Source: Pseudomonas triticifolii (GTDB lineage: Bacteria; Pseudomonadota; Gammaproteobacteria; Pseudomonadales; Pseudomonadaceae). From it: a stretch of DNA of 64,000 bases. The notes beneath the pieces are model-generated. The model was given only the letters and a program-made list of their open reading frames with translations, ran no database searches and was not told where the DNA came from. The stretch is from NCBI RefSeq assembly GCF_014358015.1, contig NZ_JACONV010000015.1, forward strand, positions 1 through 64,000. Reading direction: 5' to 3'. A program made the translations under genes and the position numbers. Below, piece after piece: positions 8,064 to 16,981 of this stretch. How positions within the stretch are numbered: the first letter of the stretch is position 1; every line of letters begins with the position of its first letter.

Positions 8064-9487
8064 TGCTTGGAATTCCGGTCGGGGACTGAGTCCGTTTTAC
8101 TGTTGTTGCTCAACCATACATTGACGCTTTCGACGCTTTCTTCGGAAAGCTTGCCGGCCCAGCGATTGAGGATGAACAGATTGGTAATGAAATCGTATTG
8201 AGTCTTGAGCAGATCGCGGCGCGCCTTGAACTCGTTCTGAGTGGCGGTCAGCACATCCACCGCGTTGACCACGCCATAACTGAAAGCTGCCTGAGACGCG
8301 ATGCTCGACTGCTCGGCTGACGCAAGTGCATTTCGATTGGCGCGTATTTTTTCGACACTTGAGTCTGCGGTCAAGTAAGCATTGGTGGTTTCTTTGACGA
8401 CCTGACGGCGCGTCGCCTCCATTTGCAGTTCTGCAGTGGTCTGGTCCTGATAAAGGCCACGTACCCGGGCCGATGCCGAGCCGCCGCTGTAGATCGGCAC
8501 TTGCAGACCGATACCGGCCACATAGCTGTCGGTCTTGGGCGCCAGGGCGTTGTTGTAACCCTCGTTGGTGTTCTGCGCGCTGAGGTTCAGGCTGAGCGTC
8601 GGGTAGTGCGCGCCCTTGCCGCCACGCAAGGCGGCCTCGGCGGCCTCGACAGCGCTTTCGCCGGCGTGGATCTGCGGGTTGCTGTTGACGGCCAGTTGCA
8701 CCCAGCTGTCCAGGCTTTCGTCCGACACTTGCAACTCGACGTCATTGCGCACGCGGCTGAGCTTTTCCTTGACCGGGCGGCCGACGATTTCCGACAGCGC
8801 GGCACGGGTCACGCGGACCTGGTTGCGGGCGTCCACTTCCTGAGCGGCCAGGGAATCGACGCGGGCCTGAATGTCGAGCTTGTCGGTGATCATTGCCAGT
8901 TGTTTGTCATACAGCGCGTTGACCCGGTCGAGGTTCTTCTGGGTCGCACGGCGCTCGGCCTGCACCAGCTCCAGTTCATCGTCAGCGGCCAGCGCGGCGA
9001 AGTAGCGTTGGGCAAGGTCGACGGTCGCTTCGGCCAGGGCCTCTTCGGACTCGGACGCCGACTGCTTGGCCAGGCTCTTGTAGCGCTGGTAGTTTTCCCA
9101 GGCGGCCTTGTTGTACAGGTGCTGGCTGAGCGTGACGCTGTAGTTTTCGCTGTTGTAGATCTGGTTGGTGGTCTCGTTGACCTGCTTGATGCGGTTGGCA
9201 CCGGCATTGGCGGTGATCTGCGGCAACAGGCCGCCCAACGCTTCGCGCTGCTGTTCCTTGCTCGACTGGGCACGCGAGTAGGACGCCAGCACGCGCGGGT
9301 CTTCCAGACGCGACTCGCGGTAGAGCTGCATCAGGTCGGCCGAGTACTCCACAGCGCTGATGCCTTTGGGCGCAGGCTTAGGCTTGGACGGTTCTGCCGT
9401 TTTCGGTTCGGCGGTCTTCGGCTCGGCAGCGTGTGCCTGAAACGCCAACATTCCTACTAACAGGCAGGGCAACAAGCGCACAATCAT
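8060..9487 (-). CDS. TolC-like outer-membrane pore of type I secretion system 1
   Basis: The 475-residue protein belongs to the outer-membrane efflux family and forms the trimeric outer-membrane and periplasmic channel of a type I secretion system. An N-terminal signal peptide ends at about AFQAHA, residues 16-21. It is followed by a Pro/Lys-rich linker with AEPKT repeats. Two long helical halves come next, with the strand-forming segments SVTLSQHLYN and GIGLQVPIYSGG at equivalent places. It overlaps the upstream HlyD gene by four bases and the downstream gmd by four bases, so the four genes form one tight operon. The protein family is certain; the cargo is inferred. Confidence 0.92.
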   Translation of the reverse strand: MIVRLLPCLLVGMLAFQAHAAEPKTAEPKTAEPSKPKPAPKGISAVEYSADLMQLYRESRLEDPRVLASYSRAQSSKEQQREALGGLLPQITANAGANRIKQVNETTNQIYNSENYSVTLSQHLYNKAAWENYQRYKSLAKQSASESEEALAEATVDLAQRYFAALAADDELELVQAERRATQKNLDRVNALYDKQLAMITDKLDIQARVDSLAAQEVDARNQVRVTRAALSEIVGRPVKEKLSRVRNDVELQVSDESLDSWVQLAVNSNPQIHAGESAVEAAEAALRGGKGAHYPTLSLNLSAQNTNEGYNNALAPKTDSYVAGIGLQVPIYSGGSASARVRGLYQDQTTAELQMEATRRQVVKETTNAYLTADSSVEKIRANRNALASAEQSSIASQAAFSYGVVNAVDVLTATQNEFKARRDLLKTQYDFITNLFILNRWAGKLSEESVESVNVWLSNNSKTDSVPDRNSKQ

Positions 9488-10806
9488 TCCTCGATCATCG
9501 ACTGGGAAATCGCGTTACGCGCCGGCTGCAAGAGGTATTGCAGCATGGTGCGCTCGCCGGTCTTGACCAGCACGTCGGCCGGCATACCGGCCAGCAGCTT
9601 GCGGTCACCCAGTTTATGCGCACCTTCAGGCGTCACGCTGACGCGGGCCAGGTAATACGGCATGCCGGTCTTTTCGTTGGTCAGGCGGTCAGCCGAGACG
9701 CTGGTCACAACGCCTTCGATCACAGGCGTCGTTGCACTGTTGAACGCACTGAAGCGGATATCAGCGGTCTTGCCGACGTTCACGCGGTTGATGTCCTGCG
9801 GCGGCACTTGAGCTTCGACCACCAGGTCTGACACCGACGGCACGATGTCCAGCAATGGCGTGGCCTGACGCACGACACCACCAATGGTGTGTACGGTCAT
9901 GCCGATGACCATGCCGTCGTCCGGGGCACGAATGACGATGCGGGTCAGGCGATCAGCCAGCGCAGCGGTGCGCTCTTGCAGGTCGTAGGCCTTGGTCTGC
10001 ACTTCAGCCAGTTGCTTGGCCACGTCGGAATCGAAATCCTTGTTGATCTGCAGGATCTGCAGTTGGGTTTCGTTGATCTGCAGACGGGTCTTGGTGATGG
10101 TCGAACGGTGGTCGGCCACTTCGGACTTGAGCATGTCGAGCTTGCGTTGCTGTTCGAGCATGCGCTGCTTGTCGACGAAGCCCTTGGCAAGCAGGTCGGT
10201 CAGTTCGGTGATCTCGTTGGTGTAGGACTTCTGCAGATTGGTCTTGGTACCGATCATGTCCTCGGTGCCCTTGATCTGCTGGTTCAGCTGACCAATGCGT
10301 TCCTGCAGCACCGCAATCTGCCCCAGACGCGCGCCACGGCGGGCGTTGAACACCTGCGTTTCGCCCAGACGGGCTTCGATGCCGCGCGGGGTGTCTGCCT
10401 CGGTCATGGTGCCGAAATCGATCTGCGCCTTGCCGTCACGCTCTGCTTCCAGACGCGCTTCCATGGCCCTGGCAGCGATCAGCTGGTTGTGGTTCATGTC
10501 GTATTCGGCGCGCAACTGGGCGTCGTCGAGGACGATCAGCGGGTCACCTTTCTTGACCATGTCGCCGTCGTGGGCGAGCACGTCCTTGACGATGCCGCCT
10601 TCCAGGTGTTGCACCGTCTTGCGGTAGGTCTGAACCGTGACGACACCCGGGGCATAAACACCGCCATCAATGGGCGCTACCGCGGCCCAGGTGCCGAAAA
10701 TGCCGAACACCACGATCAGAATGGTGAAGCCAAGACGACGGGTCTTGGTATCGGAGGTCGGCAGGTCAGCGAAGTTATCAACGTTTTTGGTCAGCATGCG
10801 GGTCAT
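9484..10806 (-). CDS. HlyD/PrtE-type membrane fusion protein of type I secretion system 1
   Basis: The 440-residue periplasmic adaptor joins the ABC transporter to the outer-membrane pore. A single membrane anchor (GFTILIVVFGIFGTWAAVAP) follows a short cytosolic tail. Next come a biotinyl-lipoyl half-domain, a long coiled-coil hairpin (about residues 100-280), the second lipoyl half with VIRAPDDGMV, and a beta-barrel segment. The ATG at 10806 is chosen because AGGAAG stands six bases upstream and it starts only 13 bases after the ABC gene's stop codon; a longer in-frame reading overlapping the ABC gene is unlikely. The C-terminus (VKTGERTMLQYLLQP) is typical of the PrtE/AprE group that serves proteases, lipases and S-layer proteins. 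Confidence 0.93.
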   Translation of the reverse strand: MTRMLTKNVDNFADLPTSDTKTRRLGFTILIVVFGIFGTWAAVAPIDGGVYAPGVVTVQTYRKTVQHLEGGIVKDVLAHDGDMVKKGDPLIVLDDAQLRAEYDMNHNQLIAARAMEARLEAERDGKAQIDFGTMTEADTPRGIEARLGETQVFNARRGARLGQIAVLQERIGQLNQQIKGTEDMIGTKTNLQKSYTNEITELTDLLAKGFVDKQRMLEQQRKLDMLKSEVADHRSTITKTRLQINETQLQILQINKDFDSDVAKQLAEVQTKAYDLQERTAALADRLTRIVIRAPDDGMVIGMTVHTIGGVVRQATPLLDIVPSVSDLVVEAQVPPQDINRVNVGKTADIRFSAFNSATTPVIEGVVTSVSADRLTNEKTGMPYYLARVSVTPEGAHKLGDRKLLAGMPADVLVKTGERTMLQYLLQPARNAISQSMIEE

Positions 10807-10819
10807 CGATATCTTCCTG

Positions 10820-12559
10820 TCAGGCGCGAACCGGATTGGCGCCTGTGCCCACCTGGGCGGCTTTCTGTTGAGCTGCGGCTTGTTGCTTGTTGAGCTCTTC
10901 CATGACCTGATCACGCGGGCCGTACATGCTCACGCCACCTGCGGCCATGACCAGCAGGCGATCAAGTACCGCCAGGATCGTGGTGCGGTGGGTGATGACA
11001 AAAATGGTCGCCCCGGACTTCTTGAGCTCCAGGATGGCCGATGCCAAGGCACGTTCGCCCACTTCATCGAGGTTGGAGTTGGGCTCGTCCAGCAGAATCA
11101 GGCGAGGGTTGCCGTAGACGGCACGTGCCAGACCGATTCGCTGACGCTGTCCACCGGACAGGTTGACACCATCGCTGCCGATCACGGTGTCGTAACCGTC
11201 AGGCAGGTGCAGGATCATTTCGTGTACGCCGGAAATCTGCGCAGCGGCCACGACCTTTTCGGCGTCTACGTCGGCAAAGCGTGCAATGTTCTCGCTGATG
11301 CTGCCTTCGAACAGTTCGATGTCCTGCGGCAGGTAGCCGATGTAAGGGCCCAGCTCTTCCTTGTCCCACGAACTGATGTCGGCACCGTCAAGACGGACCG
11401 TGCCGTGCTGGGGTGCCCAGACGCCCATCAGGGCACGGGCCAGGGTCGATTTGCCGGACGCGCTCGGGCCGATGATGCCGACCACAGAACCTGCCGGTAC
11501 GCCGAAGCTGATGCCACGGATGATCGGGTTCTTGCTGCCGGGTGCGCCGACGATCAGGTTGTCGACCAGCACGTTGCCCTGTGGGGCCGGCAACGACATG
11601 CGCTCAGGCTCGGACTTGAGCTTGTCCATGATGTTGTTGAGGCGGTCGTACTGCGAGCGCGCAGCAATGAAGCCTTTCCAGCTGCCGATGATCATGTCGA
11701 TCGGCGCCAGGGCGCGACCCAGCAGGACGGAACCTGCGATTACCAGGCCTGGGCTGATTTCGTGGTTGACCGCAAGGTACGCACCCAGGCCCAGGATCAG
11801 CGACTGGATGAGCATACGGAAGGTCTTGGAAATGGCACTGATCACGCCGCCCTTGTCGCTGGCCTGGGACTGCAGCGCCAGGACTTTCTTCTGGCGGCGG
11901 CTCCAGCGCTGGATCAGGGTGCTGAGCATGCCCATCGATTCGATGACTTCAGCGTTGCGCAGGTTCTTGGTGGTCTGCAGAGTGGCGGCGATGTTTTCCT
12001 TGTTCGCCTCACCCAGTGCCTTGCCCGTGCCGCGCTCGTTGAGGTAGGCGAGGATCAGGAGAATGATTGCGCTGGCAATGGCCACCCAGCCATACCAGGG
12101 GTGGAACATGAACATCACGGCGACGTAGATCGGCAGCCACGGGGCGTCGAAGAACGCGAACAGCCCGTTGCCGGTCATGAACTGGCGCAGGCCGGTCAGG
12201 TCGTTCAGAGGCTGTGCGGACGCATCCATACCACCACTTTCAAGCGCACGCTTGAAACTGGCGCGGTAGACATCACGGCTCAGCAGTACATCCAGCTTGG
12301 TGCTGACGCGCACCATGATGCGCGAGCGAATCCACTCCAGCGACCCCATCGTGATCACCAGGATGGTCATGATGATGGTCAGCATGGCCAGCGTCGTCAG
12401 ACTACCGCTCGTCACCACGCGGCCGTAGACCTGCAGCATATAGAAGGTAGGGACCAGCATCAGCGCGTTCACAAAGAGACTGAAAACACCAACCGATATG
12501 AAACTGCTCTTGCAGGCCTTTAAAGCCGCCTGCAAGCTGTTTTCATGTGCGTTGCGCAT
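10820..12559 (-). CDS. PrtD-type ABC transporter ATPase/permease of type I secretion system 1
   Basis: The 579-residue protein is the inner-membrane motor of a type I secretion system. Its N-terminal transmembrane domain (about residues 20-310) has about six helices. The C-terminal ATPase has Walker A GPSASGKST near residue 365, signature LSGGQRQR, Walker B LILLDEP and the switch histidine in VITHRT. There is no N-terminal peptidase or C39-like domain, which places it with the PrtD/AprD/RsaD group that exports RTX proteases and S-layer proteins. AGGA stands just upstream of the ATG at 12559. The first gene of the operon, it is divergent from the glycosyltransferase at 12837. The two DUF4214 proteins nearby are the best cargo candidates. 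Confidence 0.95.
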   Translation of the reverse strand: MRNAHENSLQAALKACKSSFISVGVFSLFVNALMLVPTFYMLQVYGRVVTSGSLTTLAMLTIIMTILVITMGSLEWIRSRIMVRVSTKLDVLLSRDVYRASFKRALESGGMDASAQPLNDLTGLRQFMTGNGLFAFFDAPWLPIYVAVMFMFHPWYGWVAIASAIILLILAYLNERGTGKALGEANKENIAATLQTTKNLRNAEVIESMGMLSTLIQRWSRRQKKVLALQSQASDKGGVISAISKTFRMLIQSLILGLGAYLAVNHEISPGLVIAGSVLLGRALAPIDMIIGSWKGFIAARSQYDRLNNIMDKLKSEPERMSLPAPQGNVLVDNLIVGAPGSKNPIIRGISFGVPAGSVVGIIGPSASGKSTLARALMGVWAPQHGTVRLDGADISSWDKEELGPYIGYLPQDIELFEGSISENIARFADVDAEKVVAAAQISGVHEMILHLPDGYDTVIGSDGVNLSGGQRQRIGLARAVYGNPRLILLDEPNSNLDEVGERALASAILELKKSGATIFVITHRTTILAVLDRLLVMAAGGVSMYGPRDQVMEELNKQQAAAQQKAAQVGTGANPVRA

Positions 12560-12643
12560 ATTTTCCTGACTGCCACGGGGGTAAAAGGGCGCGAGTGTAT
12601 CACCACCCTAACGTGCGATAAATGAAAAAGGATTTAGCTGAAA

Positions 12644-12672
12644 TCGCTGTAGGACGCACGGTTGTATATAAT
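12644..12672 (+). promoter_or_regulatory. Putative sigma-70 promoter of the GT4-gtr cassette
   Basis: TATAAT at 12667-12672 sits 17 bases after a weak TCGCTG, about 165 bases upstream of the first start codon. The -10 match is perfect and the -35 poor. Confidence 0.35.
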
Positions 12673-12836
12673 GCGGGCCAATTTCCGGTTGCGTGGCCTT
12701 CTAAGCGACGGTTAAAGTCAATCTCATCTAAATCTGTTCCGATTCCCAGATACTTGTGGTTCAGCTGTTATTCAGCAATGGTTCATTTGTGGACAGTGGA
12801 CGAGCGGTTTTTGCGAACACTTGTAGCGAGTCAATC

Positions 12837-13994
12837 ATGCGCGTTCTGCATTTCTTCAAGACCTATTATCCTGATACCACCGGTGGCATCGAGCAGGTCA
12901 TCTTCCAGCTCTGCCAGGGCACCCGCGGCCTGGGTATCGATAATCAGGTTCTGACCTTGAGCCCCCATCCGCACCCTGCACGTCTGCAAGTGGCCGATCA
13001 TTCGGTGGTGCGCGTCAAGGAACAGCTCAATCTCGCGTCCACCGGCTTCTCCCTGCAAGCGTTCAGCCAATTCAAGGCCATGGCCCGGGAAGCCGATCTT
13101 GTGCACTTTCACTTTCCCTGGCCATTCATGGACCTGGTGCATTTCGCCAGCCTGCATGATCGGCCCACCGTGCTGAGTTATCACTCGGACATCATCAAGC
13201 AACGGTCGCTGCTCAAGCTCTACACGCCGCTCATGAATCGCTTCCTGAAGTCGATGGACCGTATTCTGGTGGCCTCGCCCAACTACCTGCGCAGCAGCGA
13301 GACCTTGCAACCGTTTGCCAACAAGACCGTGGTGATTCCTTACGGCCTGGACGCTGCCGCGTATCCGCAAGTGACCGAACAGCAACTCAACGACTGGCGT
13401 CAGCGCGTGCCGGAAAAGTTCTTTCTGTTCGTGGGTGTGCTGCGTTATTACAAGGGCCTGCAAAGCCTGCTCAGTGCGCTGGAAGGCACCGACTATCCGC
13501 TGGTGATCATTGGCTCCGGGCCTGAAGAACAGGCGCTCAAGGCCCAGGCCGAACGCCTGCAATTGCGTCATGTGCTGTTTCTTGGCCGCCTCGATGAGGT
13601 CGACAAGGCCTGCCTGCTGCAATTGAGTTACGCTCTGGCATTCCCTTCACACCTGCGTTCGGAAGCCTTCGGTATTTCGCTGCTGGAAGCGGCCATGTAC
13701 GGCAAACCGATGATTTCCTGCGAGATCGGTACGGGCACCACCTACGTCAATATTCATGAAGAAACCGGGCTGGCCGTGCCACCTGAACACCCCGGCGCAC
13801 TGCGTGCCGCCTTGCGCCGTCTGTGGGATAACCCGCAAGAGGCCAGCCGTTTCGGGGCCAACGCCCTGAAACGCTTCAACACGCAGTTCACCGCGCAACG
13901 CATGTGCGAAAAAACCGTCGCGGTCTACGGGGAGCTGGTGAAGGGTGCAGTGCCCTCTTCCACAGCAGGCTACTCACCCTCTGAAGAAGCCTGA
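12837..13994 (+). CDS. GT4-family glycosyltransferase
   Basis: The 385-residue GT-B enzyme has the N-terminal glycine-rich acceptor loop (PDTTGGIEQVI) and the hinge motif FVGVLRYYKGLQSLL. The C-terminal EX7E region reads SEAFGISLLEAAMYG, with donor-phosphate contacts IGTGTTYVN. The family transfers a sugar from NDP- or GDP-sugar to lipid-linked acceptors at the cytosolic face of the membrane; mannosyl- and rhamnosyltransferases of O-antigen clusters look similar. The ATG at 12837 begins exactly at the conserved MRVLHFFKTYYP; an upstream in-frame start would add an unconserved tail. It is the first gene of a rightward set followed by gtrA, gtrB and a polytopic protein, and may prime or extend the same glycan. 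The sugar specificity cannot be read. Confidence 0.88.
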   Translation: MRVLHFFKTYYPDTTGGIEQVIFQLCQGTRGLGIDNQVLTLSPHPHPARLQVADHSVVRVKEQLNLASTGFSLQAFSQFKAMAREADLVHFHFPWPFMDLVHFASLHDRPTVLSYHSDIIKQRSLLKLYTPLMNRFLKSMDRILVASPNYLRSSETLQPFANKTVVIPYGLDAAAYPQVTEQQLNDWRQRVPEKFFLFVGVLRYYKGLQSLLSALEGTDYPLVIIGSGPEEQALKAQAERLQLRHVLFLGRLDEVDKACLLQLSYALAFPSHLRSEAFGISLLEAAMYGKPMISCEIGTGTTYVNIHEETGLAVPPEHPGALRAALRRLWDNPQEASRFGANALKRFNTQFTAQRMCEKTVAVYGELVKGAVPSSTAGYSPSEEA

Positions 13995-14063
13995 CAGGCC
14001 TCTACAGATCATTATCATTCTGGAACAGGCCGCCGTCTGCCTTGGCTTTATAGGGATATAACT

Positions 14064-14534
14064 GTGTTACCGAGACTCATCCAACAGCTTACCGACTTGA
14101 TCAGCTTTATTATCAGAGGCCTGCTTCCCAAATCCCTGATCTCTTTTCTGATCGTGGGGTCACTGGGCGTCGTTGTGCACATGACCGTGCTCAAGACCGT
14201 CATGCTGCTGGCCACGGATAATTTTCGTTATGCCAATGCCTGCGCCATGATTGTTGCCGCCACGTTCAATTATCTGCTCAATAACAAGGCGACTTACCGG
14301 GACACCAGTTTGTCAGGCAAACGCATCATTGCCGGTTACGCGATTTATCTTGCGATTACGTCTGCCGGGCTGGCGCTCAGCCTGCTGATTTCCGGCGAAG
14401 TGTATGACCGTATTGGCATGCCGATGGCATCTGCCTTAAGCGGTATCGTGGTGGGTTCCTTGTGGAACTACTTCATGTCTTACAACTTTGTCTGGAAATT
14501 GCTTTCGCCAAAGTCCAGCCCCGCCAATACCTGA
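14064..14534 (+). CDS. gtrA: GtrA-like flippase/small membrane protein
   Basis: The 156-residue protein has four predicted membrane helices and the GtrA-family hallmarks FLIVGSLGVVVHM, then an Asn-rich turn (ATFNYLLNNKATYRD) and a C-terminal helix ending in NYFMSYNFVWK. GtrA proteins are thought to flip polyprenyl-phosphate-linked sugars across the inner membrane. Translation starts at a GTG (14064) preceded by AGGGA. The next gene begins 16 bases after its stop. With gtrB and the polytopic protein behind it, the layout equals the three-part Gtr glycosylation cassettes known from serotype-converting phages. Confidence 0.85.
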   Translation: MLPRLIQQLTDLISFIIRGLLPKSLISFLIVGSLGVVVHMTVLKTVMLLATDNFRYANACAMIVAATFNYLLNNKATYRDTSLSGKRIIAGYAIYLAITSAGLALSLLISGEVYDRIGMPMASALSGIVVGSLWNYFMSYNFVWKLLSPKSSPANT

Positions 14535-14549
14535 TCGAGAAGTACGCCC

Positions 14550-15407
14550 ATGAAGACGCTGGTCTTTTTTGCCACGTATAACGAAGCTGGCAACGTCCAA
14601 TCCATGATTGATCGCATCGCCGAGTCGACGCCCCATGCCGATATCCTTGTGGTCGATGACAACAGCAAGGACGGCACGCTGGACATTCTGGAGTCGCTGG
14701 CACGCCCCAACCTCAAGGTCGTGGTGCGTCCTGGCAAGCTGGGCCTGGGCACAGCGCATCTGCTGGCCTGGAAATACGCCATCCATCACGGTTACGACAT
14801 TCTGGTGACCATGGACGGCGACCATTCCCACGATCCGGCCGATATCCCGCATCTGATCAATCGCCTGAATGCCAACACTGATCTGGTGATCGGCTCACGC
14901 TATGCCAAGGGCGGTCAATGCGATTACACCGGCTACCGCCTGCGTGTCAGCCAGGCTGCCAACCTGGCTTCGCGTCTGTTGCTGGGTATCAAACTCTCGG
15001 AGTTCACCACCTCGTTTCGTGCCTTTCGGGTCAACCGCCTCAACGCCATCGATTTTGATGCACTGGTGGTCGGCGGCTATTCGTTCTTCCTCACGGTGAT
15101 TGTCCAGGCGCATCGCCACGGCCTGCGGGTTGCAGAGCACCCGATCCACTTCCACGAGCGCAACGCCGGCGTGTCGAAAATACCGCCACTGGAAATTTTC
15201 CGAGGCATGGCGAACCTGGTGAGACTGGCCTGCGTCACTCACCTGACACGTGTTTCGGACGCCTTCGACAACAGCCCGCTCGACTGCGAACAATGCAGTG
15301 GTGACTCTTCGCTCATGCGCATCCGCAGCCGCACTGCGGGTAAACACGCCAAGGATGAAATCTGCCTGCACTGCGGTGATGCCAAGCATGGAATCACCGC
15401 TCAATGA
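14550..15407 (+). CDS. gtrB: GtrB/DPM1-like polyprenyl-phosphate glycosyltransferase with zinc-ribbon tail
   Basis: The 285-residue GT2 enzyme loads a sugar onto undecaprenyl phosphate for the Gtr pathway. The GT-A domain has VVDDNSKDGT near residue 36, the DxD-type MDGDHSHDP near 90, and QxxRW-equivalent residues near 145-165. It lacks the two C-terminal membrane helices of classical GtrB and resembles soluble DPM1. Instead the tail carries C246-x2-C249 and C272-x2-C275, a spacing typical of a small zinc ribbon. That tail is unusual for this family. The gene overlaps the next by four bases (ATGA). Confidence 0.85.
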   Translation: MKTLVFFATYNEAGNVQSMIDRIAESTPHADILVVDDNSKDGTLDILESLARPNLKVVVRPGKLGLGTAHLLAWKYAIHHGYDILVTMDGDHSHDPADIPHLINRLNANTDLVIGSRYAKGGQCDYTGYRLRVSQAANLASRLLLGIKLSEFTTSFRAFRVNRLNAIDFDALVVGGYSFFLTVIVQAHRHGLRVAEHPIHFHERNAGVSKIPPLEIFRGMANLVRLACVTHLTRVSDAFDNSPLDCEQCSGDSSLMRIRSRTAGKHAKDEICLHCGDAKHGITAQ

Positions 15408-16888
15408 AAACCGGTGTTCCTGCTGATCGTTCTCGCTCTCTGCTTCCTGGTATCGCGCTTCTGCTGCTCTGCGGTCTCATCGCCGGTATTGCCTTCCCCA
15501 TGACGGTCACGTTGTCGGGTATGCAGGACGGCGATGGCATGCTCACCGCATTGATCTCCACCCAGAACCTGACCTGGTATTTCTGGGGCCAGGATCGTCT
15601 GCTCAATGTGCTGCCGGCCCTGACGCATCCGTTCACCAACGTCGAAACCAACCTGCGGCTGCAGGTGATGATGCGCGCAATGCTTGCCTATCTGGCCCCG
15701 CTCGGCGTGCTGGTTTTCCTGACTCGCGAGCTTCGCCTGCTGGTCATTGCCGTTGCGATTGCCAACGTGGTGGTCGTGACTTGCCTGGCCCCGTACGCGC
15801 TGTTCAACTTCTATGTACAGCACAATACGGCGGGCACTTCGCTGGTGATGCTGGCCGCAACCTATGCACTGACCTACAGCCGACTGCCAAAGCCTATGAT
15901 GGGTGTGCTGGTGGTGCTGACGTTGTGCGTGGCGTATGCCGCCAACTTCGCACTGCTGACCTATGCCCTGCCGATGATCGTGCTGATAGGCCTGCTCAAA
16001 CGCGAAGAGCGCAAGCGGCATGCGCTGTTTCTGGCGGCCAACTTTGTTGCGATCCTGGTCGCCCGGTTGCACAGCAGTTACTTCGGCGAACCTTCGACCT
16101 CATATGGCATGCAGATTTCATGGGACGCTCTGGTCGCGGCGGGCCACTCGATCCATACATTCATGCACCTGTTCACGCTCGCCACTTTCGCCGTCGTCGC
16201 AGGCCTGTGTTACCCCTATGCCCGGGAAAAGCGTCCCTGGGAAATCGCCGCAGCGGTCTCCATCGGCCTGGGCCTGGTCGTGTTGCTGGCCAACACGTAC
16301 TGGGTGCAGAAAAACGGTTACGACATTCGCTACTTCATCACCGCACAGATCCTCATCACCTCGGTGATCGGCTATCTGATCGCTCAGGCGCTGCTGTCGC
16401 TCAATCTGCGCTATGGCCTGGTCGTGGCCTTATGCGTAGCGGCGCTGGCCAATTGCGTGGCGATGGGGCTTGGCGGGTACAACGGCTATTACAAGGAGCT
16501 GGTCTCACCCACATGGCGTGCACAGTCAGCTGCCGTGGCCGACGTGGCCGTTGCACAGAACGTTCGGGTGATTGCCGGTGGTTTCTGGGACGTCTGGGCG
16601 GCGGTCTATCAGACCAAGCGAGAACAGCGTTCCAGGCCTAAATCCGAGCGCATGGACGTGTATGGCGCAACGTTCAGGGGCGAGGTGCTGCGTGAGCAGT
16701 TTCTGGCATCGGTGCTTGCCAAAGGCGAGCAAAACGCCTTGTGCTTCTACACAGATGTGAATCAGTGCCTTCTGGAAATCAATGCCCGGTTCCACTTGCC
16801 GCCTGATTACACGCTGACACTCAAGAAGAGCGAAGCGGTGCAGATCCTCAGCCTGCCGATGCTCAAGCTGGTGTTCGAGGTCAATTGA
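15404..16888 (+). CDS. Polytopic membrane protein, probable GtrC-type glycosyltransferase
   Basis: The 494-residue protein has about ten hydrophobic segments up to residue 370 and a soluble C-terminal domain. It is translationally coupled to gtrB. In Gtr cassettes the third gene is a polytopic, poorly conserved glycosyltransferase that moves the sugar from its polyprenyl carrier to the acceptor glycan in the periplasm, so I infer that role from position. An acidic pair in the first large loop (SGMQDGDGML, residues 38-47) is where GT-C enzymes often keep the catalytic acid. No closer family is recognised. A 14-bp hairpin follows the stop codon. Confidence 0.7.
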   Translation: MKTGVPADRSRSLLPGIALLLLCGLIAGIAFPMTVTLSGMQDGDGMLTALISTQNLTWYFWGQDRLLNVLPALTHPFTNVETNLRLQVMMRAMLAYLAPLGVLVFLTRELRLLVIAVAIANVVVVTCLAPYALFNFYVQHNTAGTSLVMLAATYALTYSRLPKPMMGVLVVLTLCVAYAANFALLTYALPMIVLIGLLKREERKRHALFLAANFVAILVARLHSSYFGEPSTSYGMQISWDALVAAGHSIHTFMHLFTLATFAVVAGLCYPYAREKRPWEIAAAVSIGLGLVVLLANTYWVQKNGYDIRYFITAQILITSVIGYLIAQALLSLNLRYGLVVALCVAALANCVAMGLGGYNGYYKELVSPTWRAQSAAVADVAVAQNVRVIAGGFWDVWAAVYQTKREQRSRPKSERMDVYGATFRGEVLREQFLASVLAKGEQNALCFYTDVNQCLLEINARFHLPPDYTLTLKKSEAVQILSLPMLKLVFEVN

Positions 16889-16894
16889 ACACAC

Positions 16895-16927
16895 TTGCCG
16901 ATCACCCGACTCACGGGTGATCGGCAA
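16895..16927 (+). terminator. Strong hairpin after the gtr cassette
   Basis: TTGCCGATCACCCG and CGGGTGATCGGCAA form a perfect 14-bp stem with a five-base loop. No T tract follows on the plus strand, so termination is likely but not proven; it may also be a transcript-stabilising stem. Confidence 0.55.
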
Positions 16928-16981
16928 CAGCGCCCTGCCCTGCGCGCCTGAACACTCAGGCGACGCATCAAGCGGCTTTTT

